64,000 nt of DNA, taken from the NCBI RefSeq assembly GCF_014400405.1, contig NZ_CP060496.1:1488001-1552000 (forward strand), written 5' to 3'. A model generated the notes under the pieces. It saw only the letters and a program-made list of their open reading frames with translations, did not search any database and was not told the DNA's origin. A program made the translations under genes and the position numbers. The DNA comes from Brachybacterium sp. Z12. Lineage in GTDB: Bacteria > Actinomycetota > Actinomycetes > Actinomycetales > Dermabacteraceae. The stretch's first letter is position 1, and the number at the start of each line of letters is the position of its first letter. Positions 55,717 through 64,000 of this stretch are shown here, in pieces.

Positions 55717-57072
55717 ATGACGCGCGACCTCTCCCGGACCCGCTCGACCACCGCCTCACTGCGGCGGCTCCTGTCACAACCGCACCGCCCTGACCAGGCT
55801 CGATGGCCTGTGGTTGCGGTGTATGGCGCGGTCGGCGCCGCCTCCATGTTCGCGCTCAGCGGAGGGCTGCTGACCGTCGGCGCGCGGGTGATGGCCCGCC
55901 TGCCGCTGGTGCCGAGGGATAGCCTGCGGGGACGGCAGGACGTGACATTGCGCGCTGTCCACCCGGATCGGGTGCACCTGGACGCCACCAAGGTCACGCG
56001 CCGGGACGGGGTCCTCGCGCTGCGCCAGGGAGGGGGCGCGGCCCATGTGCGGCTCGGGCCGGTGCAGGGGCACCCCACTGCGACGACGGTCTCCCGGCCG
56101 CTGTGGGCCGCGGACACCGAGGAGCCCCTCGAGGTGGAGAGCGCCTCCAGCAACGGCTTCTTCTGGGCCGGAACACCAGAGACCGCGCACGGCCTGCCCA
56201 CCGAGGACGTCGAGATCGAGTCCCCGGTGGGACGGATGCCGGCCTGGCTGGTGCGGCCCGATCCCCTGCGGGGTGCTGCGGCGGGGAACGAGGACACCTG
56301 GGCGATCCTCATCCACGGCCATGGCTCAGCCCGCGGAGAGGCGCTGCGTGTGATCCCGCTGCTGCACCGGCTGGGGCTGACGAGCCTGACGATCACGTAC
56401 CGCAACGATGTCGGTGCTCCGGCCTCCGCCGACCGCATGCACCACCTCGGCTCCGCCGAGTGGGAGGACACCGAGGCCGCGATCGACGAGGCGGTCGCTC
56501 GCGGCGCGCGCCGGATCCTGCTGATGGGGTGGTCGATGGGCGGCGGCATCGCGCTGCGCGTCTCGGTGCGCTCCGCCCACCGTGACCGGATCGCCGCGCT
56601 GGTCCTCGACTCCCCAGCCATCGACTGGCAGGACATCCTGATCCACCACGCCACCTCGCTCCGGGCACCGGCCCCGATGCGGCAGCTGGCCCTGTGGATG
56701 ATGACTTCGCAGTTCGGTGCCCGCATGGTGCGCCTGCACGAGCCGCTCGCACTGCACGAGATGACCCCTCCGTACTACGCCGAGCACCTCACCCACCGCA
56801 CCCTGCTGTTCCACGCGCTCGACGACGAGACGGTCCCGCCGGAGCCCAGCCGGCAGCTCGCGGCGATGCGCCCCGACCTCATCGAGTTCGTCCCCTTCGA
56901 GGGGGCGTCGCACACCCGCGAGTGGAACCGCGACCCGATCCGCTACGAGCGGCTGCTCGCCGACTACCTGGTGCGGGTGCTGGACCTGGAGGAATCGGTG
57001 GGCAGCATCGAGGTGCCGGTGCGGGACCCCGCCTCTCGCGCCCTGGAGGGGTCGATAGGGCTGCGGCTCTGA
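55717..57072 (+). CDS. Alpha/beta-fold hydrolase
   Basis: 451 residues. A hydrophobic segment near the N-terminus (VVAVYGAVGAASMFALSGGLLTVGA) anchors the protein or acts as a signal. The hydrolase domain starts at about residue 190 (ILIHGHGSARGEALR). The nucleophile Ser is in LLMGWSMGGGIAL, the acid Asp in LFHALDDETVPPEPS and the His in FEGASHTREWN. The substrate is unknown; the domain resembles the serine aminopeptidase S33 type. The frame is intact. Confidence 0.85.
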   Translation: MTRDLSRTRSTTASLRRLLSQPHRPDQARWPVVAVYGAVGAASMFALSGGLLTVGARVMARLPLVPRDSLRGRQDVTLRAVHPDRVHLDATKVTRRDGVLALRQGGGAAHVRLGPVQGHPTATTVSRPLWAADTEEPLEVESASSNGFFWAGTPETAHGLPTEDVEIESPVGRMPAWLVRPDPLRGAAAGNEDTWAILIHGHGSARGEALRVIPLLHRLGLTSLTITYRNDVGAPASADRMHHLGSAEWEDTEAAIDEAVARGARRILLMGWSMGGGIALRVSVRSAHRDRIAALVLDSPAIDWQDILIHHATSLRAPAPMRQLALWMMTSQFGARMVRLHEPLALHEMTPPYYAEHLTHRTLLFHALDDETVPPEPSRQLAAMRPDLIEFVPFEGASHTREWNRDPIRYERLLADYLVRVLDLEESVGSIEVPVRDPASRALEGSIGLRL

Positions 57073-57099
57073 GGCTCCGGAAGCCTTGAGCTGCCGGGC

Positions 57100-57849
57100 T
57101 CAGCCGCGGACGTGACGGGAGATCGTCGCGTGCTTCCCCACCAGCAGCGAGCTGAGATCCCAATCCTGCTCATGGGATGCGCCGCGCAGCACCCGTGAGG
57201 AGTCGCCGCCGACGCTGCGATGCGTGGTCGAGAAGCACAGCTCGTCGAGCAGACCGGCGGCGGCCAGACGACCGAGCGCCGCCGGGCCGCCCTCCGCCTG
57301 GATCGCTCGGAGGCCTCGCTCGGCGAGGCTCTGCACCGCAGCTGCCGGGGTCTCGGCGAGGATCACCTGCTCCACGGGGATGCCGGAGCGCACCGCAGCC
57401 CGCCGAGCCTCGCCCGGCGGAGTGATCAGGTACGTCGGCCAGTCCGGCTCTATCGTGTCCGGGAGCTCGCCGCTGCGGGACCAGATCGCCAGCGCGGGGC
57501 GCCCGGCCCCGCCGGGCCGAAGCGAGGGGGACAGCAGATCGTCGCGGCCCAGCGGGCGGCGGTAGTCCTCGGTGCGCACCGTCTCGGCGCCGACCAGGAC
57601 CACGTCCGTCAGCGCGCGCAGCACATCGAAGACGAAGGAGTCGTCCGGATTGCGCAGGGTGCCGCTGGTCCCGTCGGACCCGACGATCGCACCGTCGATC
57701 GTGGTGTTCATCATCGCTCGCACATGCGCACCGCCGGCTGCAGGCGGAGTCACCGCGTAGAGGTCCGCCACGAGTCGCGCGCCCTCGGCGTCAGCGGTCA
57801 CCGGCGCGGGAGCGGGCAGCAGCACACCCTCTCTCATCAGCAGGTGCAC
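57100..57849 (-). CDS. RibD C-terminal-like reductase (dihydrofolate reductase fold)
   Basis: 249 residues. MMNTTIDGAIVGSDGTSG and LRALTDVVLVGAETVRTEDY are typical of the RibD C-terminal / DHFR-like reductase, followed by LRAIQAEGGPAALGRLAAAGLLDELCFS. No deaminase domain is present, so it is a stand-alone reductase; the substrate may be a pterin or a riboflavin intermediate. GTG 57849 is chosen because GGAGG lies 6 bases upstream; ATG 57837 is an alternative. It is convergent with the alpha/beta hydrolase and divergent from zapE. The frame is intact. Confidence 0.85.
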   Translation of the reverse strand: MHLLMREGVLLPAPAPVTADAEGARLVADLYAVTPPAAGGAHVRAMMNTTIDGAIVGSDGTSGTLRNPDDSFVFDVLRALTDVVLVGAETVRTEDYRRPLGRDDLLSPSLRPGGAGRPALAIWSRSGELPDTIEPDWPTYLITPPGEARRAAVRSGIPVEQVILAETPAAAVQSLAERGLRAIQAEGGPAALGRLAAAGLLDELCFSTTHRSVGGDSSRVLRGASHEQDWDLSSLLVGKHATISRHVRG

Positions 57850-57947
57850 GGCAGACCTCCGAGGCGGATCGAGGAACGGGGTGTGGGGTCGATCATCGCC
57901 CACCGGGCCAGTCGCGGTCGAACCGGCGACCCCGGCTCGCAGGCCCC

Positions 57948-57953
57948 TACACT
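57948..57953 (+). promoter_or_regulatory. Putative -10 box of zapE (leaderless)
   Basis: TACACT, 7 bases before the GTG start of zapE, with no ribosome site between. Confidence 0.5.
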
Positions 57954-57960
57954 GACCGGC

Positions 57961-59041
57961 GTGACCGATGCACTGAGCGACCGCCGGCCGGAACCGTCCC
58001 TCGAGCGCATGCTCGCGGATCTGGTGCCACCGCCGCGGTTCGCCGATGCGCGGCTGGACAACTACGTCCCCGATCCTGCGCACCCCTCCCAGGAGGAGGC
58101 GAAGCAGCGGATCACCGACTTCGCCGCCGAGCTCGGCAGGCCGCGCGGCGGCCTGCTGTCCCGCCTCCGTCGCAAGAGCGAGAGCCGGCGCGCGGCATCT
58201 ACCTCGACGGAGGGTTCGGCGTCGGCAAGACCCACCTGCTGACCTCCCTCTTCCATGAGGTCGGCGGCAAACGCGTGTACGGCACTTTCGTGGAGTACAC
58301 CGACCTGGTGGGAGCGCTCGGCTTCCAGAAGGCGGTGGATCTGCTGGGAGAGTCACTGCTGGTGTGCATCGACGAGTTCGAGCTCGACGACCCGGGTGAC
58401 ACCCTCCTGATGACCCGGCTCATCCGGGAGCTGTCGGACCGGGGGTCGCCATCGTCGCCACCTCCAACACCCTGCCGGATGCTCTCGGGGAGGGGCGCTT
58501 CGCCGCCCAGGACTTCCTGCGCGAGATCCAGGCGATGGCCCAGCGGTTCCAGGTGCTGCGGGTCGACGGCGAGGACTACCGCCGACGCGACGGCGTCACC
58601 GAGATCCGCACCCTGCCCGAGGCGGAGGTGCGCGAGCACGCCGAATCCATGCCGGAGGCGACTCTCGACCTCTTCGATCCGTTGCTCGCACATCTGACCA
58701 AGGTCCACCCCTCCCGGTACGGGGCGCTGATCGACGAGGTCGCCGCCGCACACCTCACCGGCATGCACGGGCTGACCCATCACCACGATGCGCTGCGATT
58801 CGTGGTGCTCGTGGACCGTCTCTACGACCGCGAGGTGCCGGTGCTGGTCTCGCTCCGCGCGGACAGCGCCGACGGGGAAGCAAGCAGCTCCCCGGCGGCG
58901 GTCCTCGAAGACCTGTTCTCCGAGGAGCTGCTGCGCAGCGGCTACCGCAAGAAGTACCTGCGCTCGCTGTCCCGCCTCGCCTCGCTCGCGAACGACGGCG
59001 GCAAGCTCCTGCACCAGGGGACGGCCGACGCCGCCTCCTGA
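57961..59041 (+). CDS. zapE: AFG1-like ATPase ZapE (two frameshifts)
   Basis: P-loop ATPase of the Afg1/ZapE family, linked to Z-ring dynamics in E. coli and mitochondrial protein quality control in eukaryotes. After an N-terminal helical region, Walker A is YLDGGFGVGKTHLL and Walker B LLVCIDEFELDDPG; IVATSNTLPDAL is the sensor region. The C-terminal HTKVHPSRYGALIDEV-type segment follows. The frame breaks near 58185-58196 (one base short before GIYLDGGFGVG) and at GGGGG 58441-58445 (one short; SDRGVAIVATSN). Corrected length about 361 residues. The stop lies 10 bases from the convergent treZ stop. Confidence 0.9.
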
Positions 59042-59050
59042 GGGCCCGTC

Positions 59051-60842
59051 TCAGGCGGTGGTGACGGATCGCAGCACCACCGCACCCGGGCCGCGGAGAG
59101 CGAGCCTGCCGTCAGGACCGTGCTCGAGCTCCCCGAAGGCCGCGAGAACCTCGGCGGCGCGCGGGCCGTCCACCATCTCGCCCGGCCCGCGGTGCGCCAG
59201 CACCGTCAGCTCCCCGCGATGCAGAAGCACCGTCTCCTCGGCGAGCACCTCCACCTCGGTGCGGCGCAGATCGGGATCGTGGAGGTCGCTGCGCTCACGG
59301 CGCAGCGCGATCAGGGCGCGGTACCACGCCAGCATCCGCGCATGCGCCCCCTGTTCCCGCTCCTCCCAGCGCAGGATCGAGGATTCGAAGGTCGCACGCT
59401 TCTGCGGGTCCGGCACCGTCTGGCCCCACCCCATGGCGGCGAACTCCCGCGCTCGGCCGGCGCTGACGAGCTCGCCCAGCTCACCCTCATGGTCGGTGAA
59501 GTAGGTGAAGGGGTCGAGGCCGCCCACTCCTCGCCCTGGAAGAGCATCGGCGTGCCCGGGCCCAGCAGGATCAGCGCGATCGCCGCAGCCTGCTGGCCGG
59601 CCTCGAGCCCGGCATGGATCCGGTCCCCGGCAGCCCGGTTGCCCACCTGGTCGTGGTTCTGCAGGAAGGTCACGAAGGAGTGCGCGTCGTACTGCGTCGA
59701 AGCGGGATCGACGGGCGCACCCCACACGCGGCCACGGAAGGTGGAGTGGGTGCCGGTGTGCAGGAACACCCCTGCAGCACGGCGGCGAGCACCTCGGCGC
59801 TGCCGAAGTCCCCGTAATAGCCCGCGCGCTCGCCGGTGATCCAGGCGTGCACCCCGTGATGGACATCGTCGGCCCACTGCATGTCCATGCCCAGGCCGCC
59901 CGCAGCGGTGGGGGTGACGGTGGCGGGCTGGTTGCGGTCGGACTCCGCGATGAGGGTCAGCGGACGGCCCGTCTGCGCGCTCCACGCCGCGACGGCGTCG
60001 GCGAGCTCCGCCAGGAGATGCTGCGAGGAGTCGTCCCGCAGCTCATGCACGGCATCCAGCCGCAGCCCGTCGATCCCGACGTCGACCAGCCACTGGCGCA
60101 CGCTGCCCAGCAGGAAGTCACGGACCTCCCGGGAGCCGGGCTGATCGAGGTTCACCGCCGAGCCCCAGGGGGTCTCATGCTCCTGCGTGAAGTACGGACC
60201 GAACTGGCCCAGATAGTTGCCCGAGGGGCCCAGATGGTTGTGGACCACGTCGAGCACCACGGCGAGGCCCCGCGCATGGGCGGCCGCGACGAAACGGGCC
60301 AGGCCCGCCGGTCCGCCGTAGGAGCCGTGGACGGCATACAGCCCCACCCCGTCGTAGCCCCAGCCGCGCTCGCCGGGGAAGGTCGCGATCGGCAGCAGCT
60401 CGATGGCATCGACCCCGAGCTCGACCAGCTCGTCGAGCCTCTCGATCGCAGAGTCGAAGGTGCCGCCCGTGCCGTCGGGGCCCGGGGTGAAGGTGCCGAT
60501 ATGCAGCTCGTAGAGCACCCTCCCGCGCAGCTCCCGGCTCGGCCAGGAGTCATCGCCCCGCAGCGCGCGGGGATCGACGACCTCGCTGTCGGCGTGCACC
60601 CCATCCGGCTGGGAGAGCGAGCGCGGATCAGGCAGCCACAGCTCGGCGTCGTCGAGCCGGAAGGCGTAGCGTGCGCCGGGCACGGCAGGGACATCGGGAA
60701 GGTGGAACCAGCCGCCCTCCGCTGCGCTCATCGGATGCTCGACGCCGTCGATGCGGATGCTCACGCTGCCCGCCGAGGGGGCCCACACCTCGTAGCGGTC
60801 GTAGGCACGGGCGGACGGGCGGCCCGCCTCGGGAGCGGTCAT
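59051..60842 (-). CDS. treZ: Malto-oligosyltrehalose trehalohydrolase (two frameshifts)
   Basis: Releases trehalose from maltooligosyl-trehalose made by TreY. GH13 motifs: VVLDVVHNHLGPSGNY (region I), GIDGLRLDAVHEL with the nucleophile Asp, LTLIAESDRNQP with the acid/base Glu, and FLQNHDQVGNRA with the third carboxylate. An N-terminal carbohydrate-binding (E-set) domain covers about residues 1-90. The frame breaks at CCCC 59769-59772 (one short; LQGVFLHTGTHS) and GGGG 59510-59513 (one short; WAASTPFTYFTDHEG). Corrected length about 595 residues. ATG overlaps the treY stop (ATGA). Confidence 0.93.
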
Positions 60843-63420
60843 CGGGCCTCCTCCTTGGCGCCGGTGCGCACCAGCAGCGCCACCGGCCAGTCGTCGAGCA
60901 GCTCGCCCAGCGACAGCTGACCGCCCTCGAACTCGACACCGCTGAGCGCGTCCCGCCACCGGCCGGGCGGCAGCGCGATCCAGCTGTCGCCCCAGCCGCC
61001 GCGCTGGGAGAGCCCGTGCGCGAGGCGGGTGACGATGGTGACCGTCTCGACCTCGCCCTCGCCGACCGCGCGCCCGAAGGCCACTGCGTGACCCGTGGTG
61101 GTGGGCAAGGGGCGATAGCTCGCCTCCCGGCCCTGGAAGAGCTCGGGGCGCTCTCTGCGCAGCACCAGCGTGCGATGGGTGAGCCAGAGCTTCTCGTCAC
61201 CGATCCCGTCGGGCCCGGCGCCCTCGATCATGCGTGCCAGCCGTGCCTCATGGGCGGCATGGTCCACGGGGCGGCGATTGTCCGGATCCACGAGGGAGAG
61301 GTCGATCGACTCATTGCCCTGGTACACATCCGGCACCCCGGGCATCGTCAGCTGCACGAGCTTCTGCCCGAGGATCGCGCTGCGCTGCGCAGCGGCGGTG
61401 CGGCGGGTCCATCCGCTGAGGGTCCGATCGACCTCCGCGGAGTCCAGCGCGGCCCGGCCCAGCGCCAGCACCTGCTGCTCGTACTCGGCGTCCTGCTCGG
61501 TCCAGGTCGTGAAGGACTTCGCCTCCCGCATGGCCTTCAGCAGGTAGCCGTCCAGTCGCTCCGCCGTGAGCGGTGCGGCCGCGGAGCCCGGCAGCTCCCA
61601 GCAGCCGGCGAGGGTCTGCCACAGCAGCAGCTCGATCGCCCCGTCGACCCGGTCGCCGCGGTGCTCGGAGGTGGCACGGTCGAGATCCTGCACCGTCAGC
61701 GCCCATTCGAGCGGCTGCTCGGTGAGCACTGCGAGACGTGCCCGAACGTCCTCGCTGCGCTTGGTGTCATGAGTGGACAGGGTCGTCATCGCGTCGGGAC
61801 GGGTACGGACCATCGACTGGGCATGATCGTGCAGCTGATCCGGCTCCACCCCGATCCGGTCCGGATCCGCGCCCACCTCGTTGACGGCGAGGAAGCGGGT
61901 GTAGCGATAGAAGGCGGTGTCCTCGAGGCCCTTGGCGTGGACGGGGCCACAGGTCTGTGCGAAGCGCACCACCACCTCGTCCCGGTCCGCGCTGCGGGTG
62001 CGACCGGCGCTGCCCACCTCATCCCCGCAGACCAGCGCGACCACGAGCTCGAGGGTCGTCACCACGTCCTCGTCGTCGCCCAGACGCTGTCGTGCCCTCG
62101 CCGCCGCCTGCTCGATCACGGCCCGCTCGGAACCGGGCGCCGTCTCCCCGGGCACGATGTACGCGCGATAGCGGTCCATCGACCCCAGCAGCGCGACCAC
62201 GGTCCGCTGGAGATTCCGACGAGTGGTGTCGCGCAGTCGGATGTCCTCCTGGCAGATGCGATGGATCAGCGTGGTCAGGCGTTCGATCTCCGCCCACAGG
62301 CTGGTGGAGATGATCTGGTCCGTCGACTCCGCGGCGACCTCCTCGAAGGGGCGCAGATCACCGGTGCGGCGCTGCCACAGGTGGGTCAGTCCGATGGCGC
62401 CGTGCGGATCGTGGAACAGGCCGCCCACCCGCCAGAGCGCGTCGTAGCCGGTGGTGCCGGCACAGGAGAAGTCGCCGGGCAGCTGCTCCTCGCCCTCGAG
62501 GATCTTCTCCACCACCGTCCAGGCGCCCCCGGTGGCGCGTTCGAGGTCCCGCAAGTAGCCGCGTGGATCGGCCAGACCGTCGGGGTGGTCGATGCGGTAT
62601 CCGTCGATCACGCCCTCGCCCTGCAGGCTCAGCAGCGTGTCATGCGTCGCGGTGAAGACGTGCGGCAGCTCCACCTGGAGCCCGGCGAGGGTGTCCACGT
62701 CGAAGAAGCGGCGATAGTTCAGCTCCTCGTCGGAGACCTTCCAGTACGCCAGGCGGTACCACTGGCGATCCAGGAGGTCGGCGAGGCCGAGATGCTCGGT
62801 CCCGGCGGCGACCGGCAGCACGTGATCGTAATAGCGCACCACGGTCTCCGTCGCCGTGGTGCCGTCCGCCCGCGGGACGGACTCACGGCCCACGGAGATC
62901 TCCCCGTCTGAGAGGACCGCTCCGATGGGTCGGCCGAGCACCGGCACCAAGATGGAGAGCTCTGCCGAGGGGTCCAGGTCGAACCAGTCGGCGAAGGGGG
63001 AGCGGGGGCCGCCCCTCAGCACCGACCACAGCGCCCGGTTGTGCCAGATCGGGGTCGGGATCGCCATGTGGTTCGGCACCACGTCGACGATGAGCCCCAG
63101 ACCGTGGGCATGGGCGGTGTCCGCGAGCCGCCGCAGCGCTTCCTCCCCGCCGATCTCCTCCCCGATCCGGGTGTGGTCGACCACGTCATAGCCGTGGGTC
63201 GAGCCGGGCGCCGCCTGCAGCACGGGGGAGCAGAAGAGATGGCCCACCCCGAGCCTTGCGAGGTACGGGACCACCGCGACGGCGTCATCAGCGGTGAAGC
63301 CCTCGTGCAGCTGCAGCCGGTAGGTGGAGGTCGGCACGGGGCGGATGGCGCGCAGCGCCCCGTGGTGGTGGCGGCTTCGCGATGCACCGCCGGGGAACGG
63401 CGGTCGGGATCGATGCTCAA
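60839..63420 (-). CDS. treY: Malto-oligosyltrehalose synthase (one frameshift near start)
   Basis: Turns the reducing end of maltodextrins into a trehalose unit. GH13 family 26 features: VPTSTYRLQLHEGF at the start, VVPNHMAI, YRIDHPDGLADP with the nucleophile Asp, WTVVEKILEGEEQLP with the acid/base Glu and LSTHDTKRSEDVRAR. The stretch is about 860 residues, longer than many TreY (about 760-780). The frame breaks at CCCC 63358-63361 just after the start; correction gives TTTGALRAIRPVPTST. Start is uncertain: TTG 63420 with GAAGGAG upstream, or GTG 63432. It lies between glgX and treZ with overlaps or short gaps, all minus strand. Confidence 0.91.
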
Positions 63421-63467
63421 CGGTCGGTGCACTCCTTCGTCGCGGCCCCGGGGTCGGGGAATCGGTC

Positions 63468-64000
63468 TCAGGCGCGGGCGGGCCGGTCCTCGTCCTCGCG
63501 AGCGCCGCTCTCGGCCTCGGCATCCATCGGTGGACGCATGAGGACCAGGATCGAGTGGCCGGGGCGGGAGAGGGTCTGAGAGGCCTCGAGCACGGCGCCG
63601 ACGTCGACCGTCTCTCCGGTACCCAGGACCACCTTCCATGCCTCGCCGTGATCGGCGGGCGGCAGGGTGAAGTCCACGGGGTTGCCGGAGGCGTTGAACA
63701 TCACCAGCGCGGAGTGACCGACGATGCGCTCACCGCGCAGGTTCGGCTCGGGGATCGCCGAGCCGTTGAGGAACATCGTCAGACACTTGTTCTGCGCGTC
63801 CTCCCAGGCCTCGTCCGCCATCGGCGCCCCATCCGTGCCGAGCCATTCGACGTCCGGCAGGGCAGAGTCGGCACCGTCCCGGGCCACCCCTCGCAGGAAG
63901 CGCCGACGGCGGAAGATCGAGTGCTCGCGGCGCAGGGCGATCATGCTCTGCGTGAACCAGAGCATCTCCATCTGGTGCTGGTCCAGCTCCCAGTCGACCC
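63468..64000 (-). CDS. glgX: Glycogen debranching enzyme GlgX, C-terminal part
   Basis: Only the last 177 residues are in the window; the 5' part lies beyond base 64000. The visible stretch has WELDQHQMEMLWFTQSMIALRREHSIFRRRRF and GSAIPEPNLRGERIVGHSALVMFNAS, typical of the C-terminal sandwich of GH13 family 11 debranching enzymes. It hydrolyses alpha-1,6 branches of phosphorylase-limit glycogen and so supplies maltodextrin for TreY/TreZ, the next two genes. The C-terminus has an acidic tail. The frame is intact in the window. Confidence 0.93.
   Translation of the reverse strand, partial: VDWELDQHQMEMLWFTQSMIALRREHSIFRRRRFLRGVARDGADSALPDVEWLGTDGAPMADEAWEDAQNKCLTMFLNGSAIPEPNLRGERIVGHSALVMFNASGNPVDFTLPPADHGEAWKVVLGTGETVDVGAVLEASQTLSRPGHSILVLMRPPMDAEAESGAREDEDRPARA

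Noticed and set aside
60671-62911. Very long plus-strand open frame (over 700 codons) opposite treY
   Set aside because: High-GC antisense frames are often open. The opposite strand encodes a full TreY with all catalytic motifs, and this frame shows no domain.

Overview
The window is high-GC chromosomal DNA from an actinobacterium. The 16S/23S/5S operon, the actinobacterial-type insertion in 23S, the steA-steB-murJ and eno-septum initiator-DUF501-ppx gene orders, and the TreY/TreZ trehalose genes all point there. My recall of the 16S sequence fits Dermabacteraceae (Brachybacterium-like) best, but I could not run a comparison. Almost everything is core chromosome. I see no transposase, integrase, phage gene, CRISPR array or toxin-antitoxin pair.

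Layout. 1-2821 (minus): ABC-F ATPase, MarR and TetR regulators. 3020-5637 (plus): tRNA-Gln, glmU, prs. 5740-6300: DoxX-like membrane protein. 6693-12584: rplY, pth, mfd, mazG. 12651-16210: eno, FtsB/DivIC-like septum initiator, DUF501, exopolyphosphatase. 16289-22768: NDH-2, nagB, purine permease, MarR, serC (minus), menG. 22897-28536: rRNA operon with two promoters and a terminator. 28727-38192: a glycoside-use locus with GH3 enzyme, lipoprotein and two permeases of a sugar ABC importer, LacI repressor and GH42 beta-galactosidase. 38350-43093: an unusual RD-rich/TPR-like/poly(Asp-Ala) protein, HAD phosphatase, tlyA, nadK. 43111-53177: recN, steA, steB, a MraY/WecA-like membrane protein, murJ, a GT4 glycosyltransferase, pyrG and a Nudix hydrolase. 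53211-59041: RNase D/HRDC, DUF3000, msrB, alpha/beta hydrolase, RibD-like reductase, zapE. 59051-64000 (minus): treZ, treY and the 3' part of glgX, which make trehalose from glycogen.

How the genes work together. Three functional blocks stand out. The envelope/division block (steA to the GT4 gene, plus the septum initiator and glmU) joins precursor supply, lipid II flipping and septal assembly. The glycoside locus has importer, hydrolases and repressor with a perfect 14-bp palindrome in its divergent control region, but no ATPase subunit. The glgX-treY-treZ block releases trehalose from glycogen chains.

Two cautions. About 40 single-base frameshifts break 24 genes, many of them essential (eno, prs, mfd, glmU, pth, menG, murJ). 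Most sit in G/C runs, with 5-6-base runs read one short and 2-base runs read one long, so I treat them as sequencing or assembly errors and annotate each gene across the break. Also, many genes have a TANNNT box 6-8 bases before the start codon and no Shine-Dalgarno, which suggests leaderless mRNAs.
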